Positions 9,702-18,767 of a DNA stretch of 64,000 nt are shown one piece after another. The notes beneath the pieces were generated by a model. That model did no database searches, was not told where the DNA came from, and was given only the letters and a program-made list of their open reading frames with translations. The stretch's first letter is position 1. Every line of letters starts with the position of its first letter. The stretch is from Mycolicibacterium hassiacum DSM 44199. GTDB lineage: Bacteria > Actinomycetota > Actinomycetes > Mycobacteriales > Mycobacteriaceae. Position numbers and translations under genes: made by a program. Location: positions 186,001-250,000 of the forward strand of contig NZ_LR026975.1 in assembly GCF_900603025.1 (NCBI RefSeq). Direction: 5' to 3'.

Positions 9702-10293
9702 CCCTGGGCCGCCAGGGCTTGACGTAGTCGGTCTCGGGCCACTGTTCATGGGCCGCCATCAACTCGTACATCGTTGCGCCGTCGATGGATTCGCGAATGA
9801 TGTCGGCGTGGCCGGCATGCCGGTTGAGTTCCTCGATCAGATGCATGCCCACCCAGCGGACATCCCAGTGCGAGATGTCTTTGGGAAACCACGGCACCTC
9901 CGGCGGAATCGGCACCGGGGTGGACAGGTCGGCCTTCCGGAACACCCGCAGGGTCTCGGCGTTTTGCGCGCGCAGCGCCTCGAGCAGCCCGTCGAGGGTC
10001 TCCTGGTCGCCCATCACGTACTGATCGGCGTACTCGGCCATGATCTGCTCGAGCGGCCGATCGTCCTTCGGTGGGAATTCGGGGGCGTAGGCCACCCGGT
10101 CGGTCCAGCCCTTCTGCACACCGGCGGCGTGTTTGACCAGTGCGCCGATCGACAGCGCGCTCGCCGACGGGGTGGACCGGGCCTGGTCGTCGGTCAACCC
10201 GTACGCCACCGCGAAGAACGCGTTCTGGGCGAATGCGAGGAACTCGATCAGGGTCTGACGCTCGTCCGCTGCCGGAGGTGGCAGTCCGGGCAT
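9691..10293 (-). CDS. DinB-superfamily (DUF664-like) protein
   Basis: The product has 200 residues and a four-helix DinB-like fold. [20 protein letters not shown] leads helix 1, [20 protein letters not shown] carries the first metal-type histidine, and [21 protein letters not shown] carries the H-x-x-E/H-x-x-H cluster that forms the metal triad in this superfamily. Many actinobacterial members act as thiol-dependent transferases or have no known role; the substrate here is unknown. The ATG at 10293 has a strong Shine-Dalgarno (AGGAG) seven bases upstream. The gene is divergent from a WYL-type regulator with matched operators between, so that regulator probably controls it. It ends convergently and overlaps the PucR pseudogene. 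Confidence 0.85.
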   Translation of the reverse strand: MPGLPPPAADERQTLIEFLAFAQNAFFAVAYGLTDDQARSTPSASALSIGALVKHAAGVQKGWTDRVAYAPEFPPKDDRPLEQIMAEYADQYVMGDQETLDGLLEALRAQNAETLRVFRKADLSTPVPIPPEVPWFPKDISHWDVRWVGMHLIEELNRHAGHADIIRESIDGATMYELMAAHEQWPETDYVKPWRPRVTP

Positions 10294-10484
10294 GTCAGTT
10301 CTCCTTTCGGTCGATGTGGCGGGCGGATGGCGGTGTCGCCGGCTGATATCGCGATGCCGTGCGGACGGTACCGGATCGCCGGCATGAGCCCGGCCGGCCG
10401 ACGGCGGGATCGAGCTGAGCCCCTGTCGAGGCCCTTCGATCGGGCCGGTTGGCGAGCTCATGGCTTCACCCTCCCACATATAGA

Positions 10485-10554
10485 GGACAGGTTCAGTCCT
10501 ATGACTGCGCGCGCCGGGGTGGGAGTTCGCCGGGTCAAGGGACTGAATCTGTCC
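10485..10554. promoter_or_regulatory. Paired inverted operators between dinB-like and WYL genes
   Basis: GGACAGGTTCAGTCC (10485-10499) and GGACTGAATCTGTCC (10540-10554) are near-perfect inverse complements of one another, and each is itself a GGAC-N7-GTCC palindrome. Centres are 55 bases apart. They sit in the divergent region 24 bases upstream of the WYL regulator start, so they are candidate binding sites for that protein. Confidence 0.65.
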
Positions 10555-10577
10555 GCTGACTGTGGCACCCTGCGTTC

Positions 10578-11528
10578 ATGTCGGAGACGACGAGCCGGGT
10601 GCTGCGGCTGCTCGGCTTGCTGCAGTCGCAGCGCGTGTGGACCGGCGCGCAGCTGGCCGAGCAGCTCGGCGTCACCGAACGGTGCGTGCGCCGCGACGTG
10701 GAGCGGTTGCGGGAACTGGGTTATCCGGTACACGCCAGCAAGGGGCACGGCGGCGGCTATCAACTCGGTGCGGGCGCCGCGCTGCCGCCGCTGCTGCTGT
10801 CGCCCGACGAGGCGGTCGCGGTGGCGGTGAGCCTGCGGCTGGCCGCGGGCGGATCGGTGGCCGGCGTCGGGGAGTCGGCGCTGCGGGCGCTGAGCAAGCT
10901 CGACCAGGTGATGCCGGCCCGGCTGCGGGCGCAGGTGGCCGCCGTACACGACACGACGGTGACCCTGGCATCGGCGCCGGACACCCCGGTCGACCCCGAC
11001 GTGCTGATGACGCTGGCGCGCGCCTGCCGCGACCACGAACACGTCGCGACCGGCTACGTCGACGCGCGCGGCAACGCCACCGAGTGCCGGCTCGAGCCCT
11101 ACCAGCTGGTGACCACCGGGCGGCGCTGGTATCTGCTGGCCTACGACCGCGACAGACAGGACTGGCGCAGCCTGCGGCTGGACCGGATGACCGACGTGCG
11201 GGCGCTGGGCAGCACCTTCGTGCCCCGCCGGGCGCCCGATGCGGCGAGCTACGTGCAGCGGGCGATCAGCAGCTCGCCGTACCGCTATGTCGCGCGCGTC
11301 CGCTACTTCGCCCCGGAAAGCGTTGTCGCCCAGTGCTTCTCACCGGCATCGGTGACGATCGAGGCGGACGGGCCGGATGCCTGCATCCTCACCGCGGGCG
11401 CCGACGACCCGGAACGGATGGTGTTGCATCTCGCGCTGCCCGGAGTGGAGTTCCGGGTGCTGTCGCCGCCCGAGGTGGTCGACGCGGTGCGTGCGGCGGC
11501 CGCCCGGCTGGCCCGTGCCGCCGGGTGA
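10578..11528 (+). CDS. WYL-domain HTH regulator (YafY/DeoR-like)
   Basis: The product has 316 residues. The N-terminal HTH_11 domain (residues 1-60) reads RVLRLLGLLQSQRVWTGAQL, then LGVTERCVRRDVERLRELGY and a GGGYQLG beta-hairpin wing. The central and C-terminal part is a WYL sensor domain: CRLEPYQLVTTGRRWYLLAY, then WRSLRLDRMTDVR. WYL proteins often sense nucleotides or stress and regulate divergent genes. It starts at the ATG at 10578, with the paired GGAC/GTCC operators just upstream and a DinB-like gene on the other side. A four-copy palindromic repeat directly follows the stop codon and probably terminates transcription. The ligand is unknown. Confidence 0.88.
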   Translation: MSETTSRVLRLLGLLQSQRVWTGAQLAEQLGVTERCVRRDVERLRELGYPVHASKGHGGGYQLGAGAALPPLLLSPDEAVAVAVSLRLAAGGSVAGVGESALRALSKLDQVMPARLRAQVAAVHDTTVTLASAPDTPVDPDVLMTLARACRDHEHVATGYVDARGNATECRLEPYQLVTTGRRWYLLAYDRDRQDWRSLRLDRMTDVRALGSTFVPRRAPDAASYVQRAISSSPYRYVARVRYFAPESVVAQCFSPASVTIEADGPDACILTAGADDPERMVLHLALPGVEFRVLSPPEVVDAVRAAAARLARAAG

Positions 11529-11540
11529 CACCGGCGATTC

Positions 11541-11616
11541 TCCGGCGAGCAGTCGCAAAATCCCCCAATTCCGCCACTTTTCGGGGGTGCCGGCGTCTGC
11601 TCGCGGAGAAAAAGGG
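11541..11616. repeat. Dispersed palindromic repeat, copy A
   Basis: The element begins TCCGGCGAGCAGTCGCAAAA, then CCCCC, a short spacer, GGGGG, and GCGTCTGCTCGCGGAGAAAAA. The outer GCGAGCAG/CTGCTCGC and inner C5/G5 arms form one nested hairpin. It starts 12 bases after the WYL gene stop codon. Three related copies are at 32.4, 33.5 and 34.5 kb. Confidence 0.7.
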
Positions 11617-11675
11617 AGGCCGGCGATTGCCGCAGCCGACCCGCAACGGCGGACGCGGCACGTAGGGTCGAAGGC

Positions 11676-14600
11676 GTGCGCGTCATCTCTGCGGAGTCGA
11701 CCGAGCTCTTCACCGGCCCGCCGGAGGAGCCGCTGCAACTCGTGCGGGTCCACTACCGCGGCGGGCCGGGCACCGTGCGCATCGACGGCGACCGGCTCAC
11801 CGGGCAGGCGACGGCCGAGCCCGGCGACGGCACCGTCGAGGTACCGGTGACCGTGCGCGACCCCGTCGTCGGTCAGCGCCGCGACGCCCGGGTGACGGTC
11901 GACGACCCGGACGCACCCGAGGTCCCGTTCGTGTTCACCGTCGCCGAACCGGGTTGGACGCTCTACATGGTCAGCCACTTCCACTACGACCCGGTGTGGT
12001 GGAACACCCAGGGCGCCTACACCAGCGAGTGGACCGAGAAGCCGCCCGGCCGCGCCCGCCAGACCAACGGCTTCGACCTGGTGCGCGCCCACCTGGAGAT
12101 GGCCAGGCGGGAACCGGAGTACAAGTTCGTGCTCGCCGAGGTCGACTACCTCAAACCGTTCTGGGACGCCCACCCCGAGGAGCGCGACGATCTGCGCCGG
12201 TTCATCGCCGAGGGCCGGGTGGAGATCATGGGCGGCACCTACAACGAACCCAACACCAACCTCACCAGCCCGGAGACCACGATCCGGAACTTCGTGCACG
12301 GCATGGGGTTTCAGCGCGACATCCTCGGCGCGTCACCGGCCACGGCCTGGCAGCTCGACGTGTTCGGTCACGACCCGCAGTTCCCCGGCATGGCCGCCGA
12401 CGCGGGGCTCACCTCCAGTTCCTGGGCGCGTGGACCGCACCACCAGTGGGGTCCGATGGCCGACGGCGGCGACCCGCAGCGCATGCAGTTCAGCAGCGAG
12501 TTCGAGTGGATCGCCCCGTCGGGCCGGGGGCTGCTGACCCACTACATGCCCGCCCACTACTCGGCGGGCTGGTGGATGGACTCCGCGCCGACGCTGGCCG
12601 AGGCCGAGCAAGCCGTCTACGAGCTGTTCCTGGCGCTGAAGAAGGTCGCGCTGACCCGCAACGTGCTGCTGCCGGTCGGCACCGACTACACCCCGCCGAA
12701 CAAGTGGGTGACCGAGATCCACCGCGACTGGAACGCCCGCTACACCTGGCCGCGGTTCGTGTGCGCGGTGCCCGGTGAGTTCTTCGCCGCGGTGCGCAGG
12801 GAGCTGTCCGAGCGCGGGATCTCCGCGCCGCCCCAGACCCGCGACATGAACCCGATCTACACCGGCAAGGACGTGTCGTACATCGACACCAAGCAGGCCA
12901 ACCGGGCCACCGAGGACGCGGTGCTCGACGCCGAGACGTTCGCGGTGTTCGCCGCCCTGTTGGCGGGTGCGCGTTATCCGCAGGCGGCGCTGGCGAAGGC
13001 CTGGGTGCAGCTGGCCTACGGCGCGCACCACGACGCGATCACCGGGTCGGAGTCCGATCAGGTGTACCTGGATCTGCTGACCTCCTGGCGCGATGCGTGG
13101 GAGCTGGGCCGCGCGGCGCGCACCAACGCGCTGACGATGCTGTCCGGCTGTGTCGCCGGAACCCCGCACCACACGGACGACCCGGGCACCGTCGTGGTGT
13201 GGAACCCCTTGACGCACAACCGAACCGACGTGGTCACCGTGCACTTCGACGAACCGGTCGCGGTTCGGCTGCGCGACCCGGACGGCGGCGAGCAACCGGT
13301 GCTGACCGACGACGGCGGTCACACCGTGCGCTGGCTGGCCCGCGACGTGCCGTCGCTGGGCTGGAAGGCTTACCGGCTCGAACGCCGCACCGACGGCGCC
13401 GCCCAGACGTGGAAGCCGGTGTTGGGCAACACGATCCGCAACGAGCACTACGAGCTGACGGTCGACCCGGAGCGCGGCGGCGGGGTCCGCTCGCTGGTCG
13501 AGACCGCCACCGGCCGCGAGCTCATCGCGCCCGGCCGCGTCGGCAACGAGCTGGCGCTCTACGACGAGTACCCGGCCCACCCGAAGGCCGCCGAGGGCCC
13601 GTGGCATCTGCTGCCCAAGGGCCCGGTGTACGGCGCGGCGGGGGAACCGGCCCGGGTGCGGGTGTACCGCGGTCCACTGGGCGAGCGGATCGTGGTGCAC
13701 GGGCGCCTGTCGGCGCCGTCGGGCGAGGCCGGCCGGCCCGAGGAGGTGCTGCGCTACACCCAGACGCTGACGCTGTGGCACGGCGTGAACCGCGTCGACT
13801 GCCGCACCACGATCGACGGGTTCACCGGCGTCGACCGGTTACTGCGGGTGCACTGGCCGTGCCCGGTACCGGGGGCCAGGCCGGTCAGCGAGGTCGGCGA
13901 CGCGGTGATCGGCCGGCCCTTCGCGCTGCTGCACCACCCCGACGGCACCGTCGTCGACACCGCGCAGCACCCCTGGACCCTGGACAACCCGGCCTACGGC
14001 TGGTTCGGCCTGTCGGCGACCGCCCGGATCCGCGTCAACGACACCACCGCGGCGATGGCGGTGGCCGAGGTCGTGACACCCGCCGAGTCCGCGCACCCGG
14101 CGGCGGTGCGCGACCTGATGGTCGCCCTGGTCCGCAGCGGGGTCACCGCCACCTGCAGCGGTGCCGACCGGCCCCGCTACGGTGACCTGGAGGTGGACTC
14201 CAACCTGCCCGACACCCGGATCGCGCTCGGCGGCCCCGACGAGAACGCGTTCACCGCGGCGGTGCTCGCACAGGCCGGCCCGGCCTACACCGACGAGCTC
14301 AAACGCCAGCTCTACGCCACCGGGACGGCCCGGGTGTGGGTACCGGCCGAGACCCCGGTGCGCTGGGTGCCGGGTGCGGACCTGCGCGGGGCGCGGGCGC
14401 TGCCGGTACTCGTCGTCGCCGGCGCCGACCCGGCCGCCGCGATCACCGGGCTCGCCCGCGACCTCGCCGACTTCGTGGTCGAGGTCGACCAGGAGGTGCC
14501 GCCACCGCACGAGCCGGCCGAGTTCGTCGCGCACACCGTGGCCGTGCTCAACCGCGGCATCCCCGGCTTCGCCGTCGAACCCGACGGCACCCTGCACCTG

Positions 14601-15914
14601 TCGCTGATGCGCTCGTGCACCGGCTGGCCGTCGGGCACCTGGATCGACCCACCCCGGCGCACCGTCCCGGACGGGTCGAACTTCGCGCTGCAGCACTGGA
14701 CCCACACCTTCGACTACGCGCTGGTGTCCGGCCCCGGCGACTGGCGTGCGGCCGACATCCCCGAACGCAGCGCCGAGTTCTCCCGGCCCCTAGCCGCGAT
14801 CCGCCGCCCGGCCCGCGGCCACGGCGGTCTGCCGCCGTGGGGCTCGCTGCTGGAGATCCGCCCGGCCAAAGCGGTGCGGCTCGCGGCGCTGAAGGCCACC
14901 GGCAACCCGCTGGCGCGCGGCAGCGTCGAGAACTGCCGGCCGGCCGACGGGGTCACCCTGCGGCTGGTCGAAACCCGCGGCACCGCAACCGATGTCGAGG
15001 TCAGCTCGGGGTTGCGTGAGGTGTCGGCGGGCATCCGGGCGGACCTGCTCGAACAACCCCGGCCGCAGCAGGCCGAGCGGCTGCGGCTGCACGGCTTCGA
15101 GATCGCCACCGTGCTGACCCGGCTGAACCTGCCGCAGCTCACCGCGGCCGACGACCCCACGCTGGCGCCGGAGGCCGAACAGGTCCAGCCGCTGTACGCG
15201 CGGTACTGGCTGCACAACCGCGGACCGGCCCCGCTCGGCGGGCTTCCGGTCAGCTGCTACCTGCACCCGCAACACGCCGCCGCCGAGCCCGGGGCGACGA
15301 CACGGCTGCGGCTCACCGTCGCCAGCGACTGCACCGACGAGGTGCTGCACGGTCGGGTGCGGCTGGGCGGCCCGGCCGGCTGGACCGTCGAACCGGACCG
15401 GGAGGCGTTCATTCTGCCGCCCGGCGAGTACCTCGACACCGAGATCGCCGTCACCGCCCCGGCCGACGCGGGACCGGGGCTGTACCCGCTGCGTGCCGAG
15501 CTGGCGGTCACCGGTGCGCGCCGCCCGCTGCCGCCGGCCTGGCGACAGGTGGTCGAGGACGTCGGTGTGCTGGTGATCGCGCCACTCACCGATGAATCCC
15601 TGCTGCGGCTGGTGGACGGACCCGAGCCGGTCGAGGTGGCCCGCGGCGCGACCGCGCGGCTGTCGGTGCGGGTAGGCACCGACGCGTATACCGGGCTCAC
15701 CGCCGAGGCCCACCTGATCAGCCCGTGGGACACCTGGGAGTGGATCGGCCCGGCCGTGACCGGGGTGGAGCTGCCCGCCCGGGGCAGTGCGGCGATCGGC
15801 TTCGACGTCGCCCCGCCGCCGTGGGCGCAGCCCGGCGAATGGTGGGCGCTGATCCGGGTCGCGGCGGCCGGGCGGCTGGTGTACTCGCCGGCGGTACCGG
15901 TGGTGGTGACATGA
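11676..15914 (+). CDS. Alpha-mannosidase, glycoside hydrolase family 38
   Basis: The product has 1412 residues, longer than the M. tuberculosis syntenic Rv0648. The GH38 metal-binding motif LYMVSHFHYDPVWW lies at about residues 95-107 and the nucleophile segment WQLDVFGHDPQFPGMA at about 222-237. The later zinc-ligand segment LAYGAHHDAITGSESD is also present, near residue 450. C-terminal beta-sandwich regions (about residues 600-1400) hold the family's swivel domains plus extra modules ending in NPCBM/BACON-like repeats (PPPWAQPGEWWALIRV). The enzyme should cleave terminal alpha-linked mannose, in mycobacteria plausibly from mannosylated lipids or polymethylated polysaccharide precursors; that substrate is inferred. 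There is no signal peptide. The GTG at 11676 is the start. The stop overlaps the next ATG (ATGA), indicating translational coupling in a three-gene operon with the ROK kinase. Confidence 0.92.
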   Translation: MRVISAESTELFTGPPEEPLQLVRVHYRGGPGTVRIDGDRLTGQATAEPGDGTVEVPVTVRDPVVGQRRDARVTVDDPDAPEVPFVFTVAEPGWTLYMVSHFHYDPVWWNTQGAYTSEWTEKPPGRARQTNGFDLVRAHLEMARREPEYKFVLAEVDYLKPFWDAHPEERDDLRRFIAEGRVEIMGGTYNEPNTNLTSPETTIRNFVHGMGFQRDILGASPATAWQLDVFGHDPQFPGMAADAGLTSSSWARGPHHQWGPMADGGDPQRMQFSSEFEWIAPSGRGLLTHYMPAHYSAGWWMDSAPTLAEAEQAVYELFLALKKVALTRNVLLPVGTDYTPPNKWVTEIHRDWNARYTWPRFVCAVPGEFFAAVRRELSERGISAPPQTRDMNPIYTGKDVSYIDTKQANRATEDAVLDAETFAVFAALLAGARYPQAALAKAWVQLAYGAHHDAITGSESDQVYLDLLTSWRDAWELGRAARTNALTMLSGCVAGTPHHTDDPGTVVVWNPLTHNRTDVVTVHFDEPVAVRLRDPDGGEQPVLTDDGGHTVRWLARDVPSLGWKAYRLERRTDGAAQTWKPVLGNTIRNEHYELTVDPERGGGVRSLVETATGRELIAPGRVGNELALYDEYPAHPKAAEGPWHLLPKGPVYGAAGEPARVRVYRGPLGERIVVHGRLSAPSGEAGRPEEVLRYTQTLTLWHGVNRVDCRTTIDGFTGVDRLLRVHWPCPVPGARPVSEVGDAVIGRPFALLHHPDGTVVDTAQHPWTLDNPAYGWFGLSATARIRVNDTTAAMAVAEVVTPAESAHPAAVRDLMVALVRSGVTATCSGADRPRYGDLEVDSNLPDTRIALGGPDENAFTAAVLAQAGPAYTDELKRQLYATGTARVWVPAETPVRWVPGADLRGARALPVLVVAGADPAAAITGLARDLADFVVEVDQEVPPPHEPAEFVAHTVAVLNRGIPGFAVEPDGTLHLSLMRSCTGWPSGTWIDPPRRTVPDGSNFALQHWTHTFDYALVSGPGDWRAADIPERSAEFSRPLAAIRRPARGHGGLPPWGSLLEIRPAKAVRLAALKATGNPLARGSVENCRPADGVTLRLVETRGTATDVEVSSGLREVSAGIRADLLEQPRPQQAERLRLHGFEIATVLTRLNLPQLTAADDPTLAPEAEQVQPLYARYWLHNRGPAPLGGLPVSCYLHPQHAAAEPGATTRLRLTVASDCTDEVLHGRVRLGGPAGWTVEPDREAFILPPGEYLDTEIAVTAPADAGPGLYPLRAELAVTGARRPLPPAWRQVVEDVGVLVIAPLTDESLLRLVDGPEPVEVARGATARLSVRVGTDAYTGLTAEAHLISPWDTWEWIGPAVTGVELPARGSAAIGFDVAPPPWAQPGEWWALIRVAAAGRLVYSPAVPVVVT

Positions 15915-16510
15915 CGGTGCCCTATGCGGCGTCCGGACACGGCCCGCCGGGTGACGGCGCCCTCGTGGCCGCGGTGGTCGACGGGGAACCGGTCCCGGTG
16001 AGCGAGATCGATGCCCGCGAGGCCCGGCTGCGGGCGTCGCCGCTGGCCGCGGCGCTGCCGCGGCCCGGCACCAGCGAAGGCCGTCAGCTGCGGCGCTGGA
16101 TCACCCAGCTGGTGGTGACCGAACGGGTGGTGGCCGCCGAGGCCGCCGCCCGCGGCCTGGCCGCCGACGCGCCCACGCCCACCGAGGACGAGGTGCTGCC
16201 GGACAACGTGGCCCGGCTGGAGGTCGGCAGCATCGCCGCCGCGGTGCTCGCCGACCCGCGGGCGCGGGCGGTGTACGCCGCGGTCACCGCCGACGTGGAC
16301 GTGAGCGAGGCCGAGGTCGCGTCCTACCGGGCCCGCAACCCGCGCCGGTTCGCCACCGACGCCGAGATCGCCGGGCAGCTGCGCGCCGCGGCGCGGCGCC
16401 GCGCCTTCCGGCTGTGGCTGGACGCCCGGTGCGCGGCGGCGGTGACGCTCGCACCCGGCTACGAGCATCCCGGCGACCCCCGCCAACCCGACAACACGCA
16501 CCGGCACTGA
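15911..16510 (+). CDS. Rv0649-like protein, SurA/PpiC-N-like helical
   Basis: The product has 199 residues and lies between the mannosidase and the ROK kinase, overlapping both by a few bases. By synteny it corresponds to M. tuberculosis Rv0649, which is annotated as a malonyl-CoA transacylase (fabD2). I see no GHSxGE acyltransferase motif. VAAVVDGEPVPVSEIDAREA, then LRRWITQLVVTERVVAAEAA and VDVSEAEVASYRARNPRRFA look instead like the helical N-terminal domain of SurA/PpiC chaperones (VDG-x-I-x3-E and the S/T-E-x-E-V-x-x-Y-x3-N motif). There is no signal peptide and no parvulin catalytic domain. The role is unknown, possibly a folding helper or partner of the coupled mannosidase. Confidence 0.8.
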   Translation: MTVPYAASGHGPPGDGALVAAVVDGEPVPVSEIDAREARLRASPLAAALPRPGTSEGRQLRRWITQLVVTERVVAAEAAARGLAADAPTPTEDEVLPDNVARLEVGSIAAAVLADPRARAVYAAVTADVDVSEAEVASYRARNPRRFATDAEIAGQLRAAARRRAFRLWLDARCAAAVTLAPGYEHPGDPRQPDNTHRH

Positions 16511-17451
16511 TGGACACACCCCCGAACACCACCGGGCTGCCCCCGGCGCTCACCCTGGCCCTGGACATCGGCGGCACCAAGATCACCGCCGGGCTGGTCG
16601 ACGACGCCGGCACCCTGGTGCACCGGGCCCGGCTGCCCACCCCGCGCGGGGACGCGGAGGCGGTGTGGGCGGCGGTCGACGCGCTGTGCACCGAGACCCT
16701 GGCCGCCGCCGGCGGGCGGGTACGCGGGGTGGGCATCGGCTGCTGCGGGCCTATCGACCGCACCGACGGCACGGTCAGCCCGATCAACATCACCGCCTGG
16801 CAGCGGTTTCCGCTGGTCGAACGGGTCACCGACGCGGTGGGCGCGCCGGTGCGGCTGCACACCGACGGGGCGTGCATGGCGATCGGGGAGTGGTGGCGCG
16901 GCGCCGGCCGGGGTGCGCGGTTCCTGCTCGGCATGGTGGTGTCGACCGGGGTGGGCGGCGGACTGGTGCTCGACGGCGCCCCCTACGGCGGGCGCACCGG
17001 CAACGCCGGGCACGTCGGCCACGTCGTCGTCGACCCCGACGGCCATCCGTGCACCTGCGGCGGCCGCGGCTGCGTCGAGACGGTCGCGGCCGGGCCGCAC
17101 CTGGTGCGCTGGGCTCGCGAGGCGGGCTGGGACGCCCCCGCCGGTGCCGACGCCCGCGACCTGGCCGGTGCCGCGCTCGCCGGGGACCCGGTCGCGCGGC
17201 GGGCGTTCCGCCGCGGAGGACGGGCCGTCGCGGCGACGATCGCCTCGGTCGCGGCGGTGTGCGACCTCGACCTCGTGGTCATCGGCGGCGGGGTGGCCGC
17301 CGCCGGTGACCTGCTGTTCGACCCGGTCCGAGCGGGCCTGGCGGACCACGCCGGGCTGGCGTTCCTTGAGGATCTGCGGGTGGTGCCGGCCGCGCTGGGC
17401 GGCGACGCGGGGCTGATCGGCGCCGCGGCCCTGGTACTCACCGGGGACTGA
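16510..17451 (+). CDS. ROK-family sugar kinase (Rv0650-like)
   Basis: The product has 313 residues. The phosphate-1 ATP loop is LALDIGGTKITAGLVD (residues 16-31). VGIGCCGPIDRTDGTV follows, then the catalytic-Asp segment RLHTDGACMAIGEWW. The ROK zinc motif is PCTCGGRGCVETVAAG (C-x-C-G-x2-G-C-x-E), preceded by the GHVGHVVV histidine ligand. LVVIGGGVAAAGDLL is the adenosine motif. It is expected to phosphorylate glucose, mannose or a related hexose in the cytoplasm. Coupling to a GH38 mannosidase suggests it handles the released sugar; that is inference. The ATG at 16510 overlaps the upstream stop (TGATG). There is no HTH, so it is a kinase and not a ROK repressor. Confidence 0.9.
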   Translation: MDTPPNTTGLPPALTLALDIGGTKITAGLVDDAGTLVHRARLPTPRGDAEAVWAAVDALCTETLAAAGGRVRGVGIGCCGPIDRTDGTVSPINITAWQRFPLVERVTDAVGAPVRLHTDGACMAIGEWWRGAGRGARFLLGMVVSTGVGGGLVLDGAPYGGRTGNAGHVGHVVVDPDGHPCTCGGRGCVETVAAGPHLVRWAREAGWDAPAGADARDLAGAALAGDPVARRAFRRGGRAVAATIASVAAVCDLDLVVIGGGVAAAGDLLFDPVRAGLADHAGLAFLEDLRVVPAALGGDAGLIGAAALVLTGD

Positions 17452-17489
17452 GCCGCCCGGAGTCGCGGGCGGGCTGAATCCGCACGATT

Positions 17490-17518
17490 TTGGGGGCGGC
17501 AGTGGGACGGGCTATCCT
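17490..17518 (+). promoter_or_regulatory. Probable rplJ-rplL promoter
   Basis: TTGGGG (17490-17495) and TATCCT (17513-17518) are separated by 17 bases, a reasonable SigA-type pair. They lie about 215 bases upstream of rplJ, so transcripts would carry a long leader. Confidence 0.5.
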
Positions 17519-17734
17519 TGACCAGTTCCACCGAAGACCGTCGGTCACCGAGAAATCGGTCGAAGGTCCGGGAAGACTCCCGGCGGCCCACGCAGGAGGA
17601 CGAGGTTAGAGCCTTTGTGCTGCGCGCCCCGGCCTGTCTGCGTCGGGGCGTTCGTCGTATAGCCGGGATTCCTCCCGGGCATGTCGCTTCGATTCCTCGG
17701 GCAGCCGTCGGTCACCCACCACGAGGAGGCATGC
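17519..17734 (+). promoter_or_regulatory. rplJ leader, L10-leader-like autoregulatory RNA
   Basis: This is about 215 bases of untranslated leader with several hairpin-forming arms: GACCGTCGGTC near 17537-17547, GAGAAATCGGTC, and a GGGATTCCTCCCG hairpin near 17667-17679. A GGAGGACGAGGTTAGAG segment precedes the distal stem. The arrangement resembles the Rfam L10_leader to which the L10-L7/L12 complex binds to repress its own translation. The final AGGAGG at 17724-17729 is the rplJ ribosome binding site. Confidence 0.55.
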
Positions 17735-18262
17735 ATGGCCAAACCCGAAAAGGCCGCTGCGGTTGCCGACATCGCCGATAAATTCCGCGAGGCCTCGGCC
17801 GCACTTGTCACCGAGTACCGCGGGTTGACGGTGGCCGACCTCAAGGAACTGCGCCGCTCGCTCGGTGACTCCGCCACCTACACGGTCGCCAAGAACACGC
17901 TGGTCAAGCGTGCCGCGGCGGAGGCGGGCATCGAGGGGCTCGACGACCTGTTCGTCGGTCCCACCGCGATCGCGTTCGTCAAGGGCGAGGCCGTCGACGC
18001 CGCCAAGGCACTCAAGAAGTTCGCCAAGGACAACAAGGCCCTCGTCATCAAGGGCGGCTACATGGAGGGCCGCCCGCTGAGCGTCGCCGAGGTCGAGCAG
18101 ATCGCCGACCTGGAGTCGCGCGAGGTGCTGCTGGCCAAGCTGGCCGGCGCGATGAAGGCCAACCTGGCCAAGGCCGCCGGCCTGTTCAACGCTCCGGCGT
18201 CGCAGGTCGCACGGCTGGCCGTTGCGCTGCAGGAGAAGCAGTCCGGCGAACAAGCCGCCTGA
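17735..18262 (+). CDS. rplJ: 50S ribosomal protein L10
   Basis: The product has 175 residues beginning [20 protein letters not shown]. Typical uL10 features are [35 protein letters not shown] and [20 protein letters not shown]. The C-terminal helix that anchors L7/L12 dimers is [21 protein letters not shown]10 forms the base of the ribosomal stalk on 23S rRNA. The ATG at 17735 was chosen over an in-frame upstream start at 17681 because it has an AGGAGG Shine-Dalgarno five bases before it and matches the family N-terminus. It is followed after 55 bases by rplL, in one operon, with probable feedback control through the leader. Confidence 0.97.
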   Translation: MAKPEKAAAVADIADKFREASAALVTEYRGLTVADLKELRRSLGDSATYTVAKNTLVKRAAAEAGIEGLDDLFVGPTAIAFVKGEAVDAAKALKKFAKDNKALVIKGGYMEGRPLSVAEVEQIADLESREVLLAKLAGAMKANLAKAAGLFNAPASQVARLAVALQEKQSGEQAA

Positions 18263-18317
18263 CCCCACCCACCCCACTACCCGGAAAGACACCTAGAAAA
18301 GCAAGGAAGGACCCATC

Positions 18318-18719
18318 ATGGCCAAGCTGTCGACCGACGAGCTGATCGAGGCTTTCAAGGAGCTGACGCTGCTGGAGCTGTCGGAGTTCGTCAAGAAGTT
18401 CGAGGAGACCTTCGAGGTCACCGCCGCCGCGCCGGTCGCGGTCGCTGCGGCCGCCCCGGGTGCCGCCGCTGCCGGTGGCGCCGGTGGCGATGCCGGCGAG
18501 GAGCAGTCGGAGTTCGACGTCATCCTCGAGTCGGCCGGTGACAAGAAGATCGGCGTGATCAAGGTCGTGCGCGAGATCGTGTCGGGCCTGGGCCTCAAGG
18601 AGGCCAAGGATCTGGTCGACAGCGCGCCGAAGCCGCTGCTCGAGAAGGTCACCAAGGAGGCCGCCGAGGACGCCAAGGCCAAGCTCGAGGCCGCGGGCGC
18701 GACGGTCACCGTCAAGTAA
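18318..18719 (+). CDS. rplL: 50S ribosomal protein L7/L12
   Basis: The product has 133 residues. The N-terminal dimerization domain ([20 protein letters not shown], residues 3-22) is followed by a flexible Ala/Gly-rich hinge (about residues 35-65) and the C-terminal factor-binding domain: [20 protein letters not shown], then [20 protein letters not shown]. It forms the mobile stalk that recruits EF-Tu, EF-G and other GTPases. The Shine-Dalgarno is AAGGAAGG just upstream of ATG 18318. The hinge is slightly longer than usual. A strong hairpin after the stop ends the operon. Confidence 0.97.
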   Translation: MAKLSTDELIEAFKELTLLELSEFVKKFEETFEVTAAAPVAVAAAAPGAAAAGGAGGDAGEEQSEFDVILESAGDKKIGVIKVVREIVSGLGLKEAKDLVDSAPKPLLEKVTKEAAEDAKAKLEAAGATVTVK

Positions 18720-18730
18720 GTACGGCAACC

Positions 18731-18767
18731 CGGTGGGGCCGGCCCAGCAAATGGGTCGGCCCCACCG
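18731..18767 (+). terminator. rplJL terminator hairpin
   Basis: A 16-base stem (18731-18746 and 18752-18767) begins CGGTGGGGCCGGCCCA, has a GCAAA loop and one G-T wobble. It sits 11 bases after the rplL stop and is followed by a weak T-rich stretch (GTCGTTTGGTT). Confidence 0.75.
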
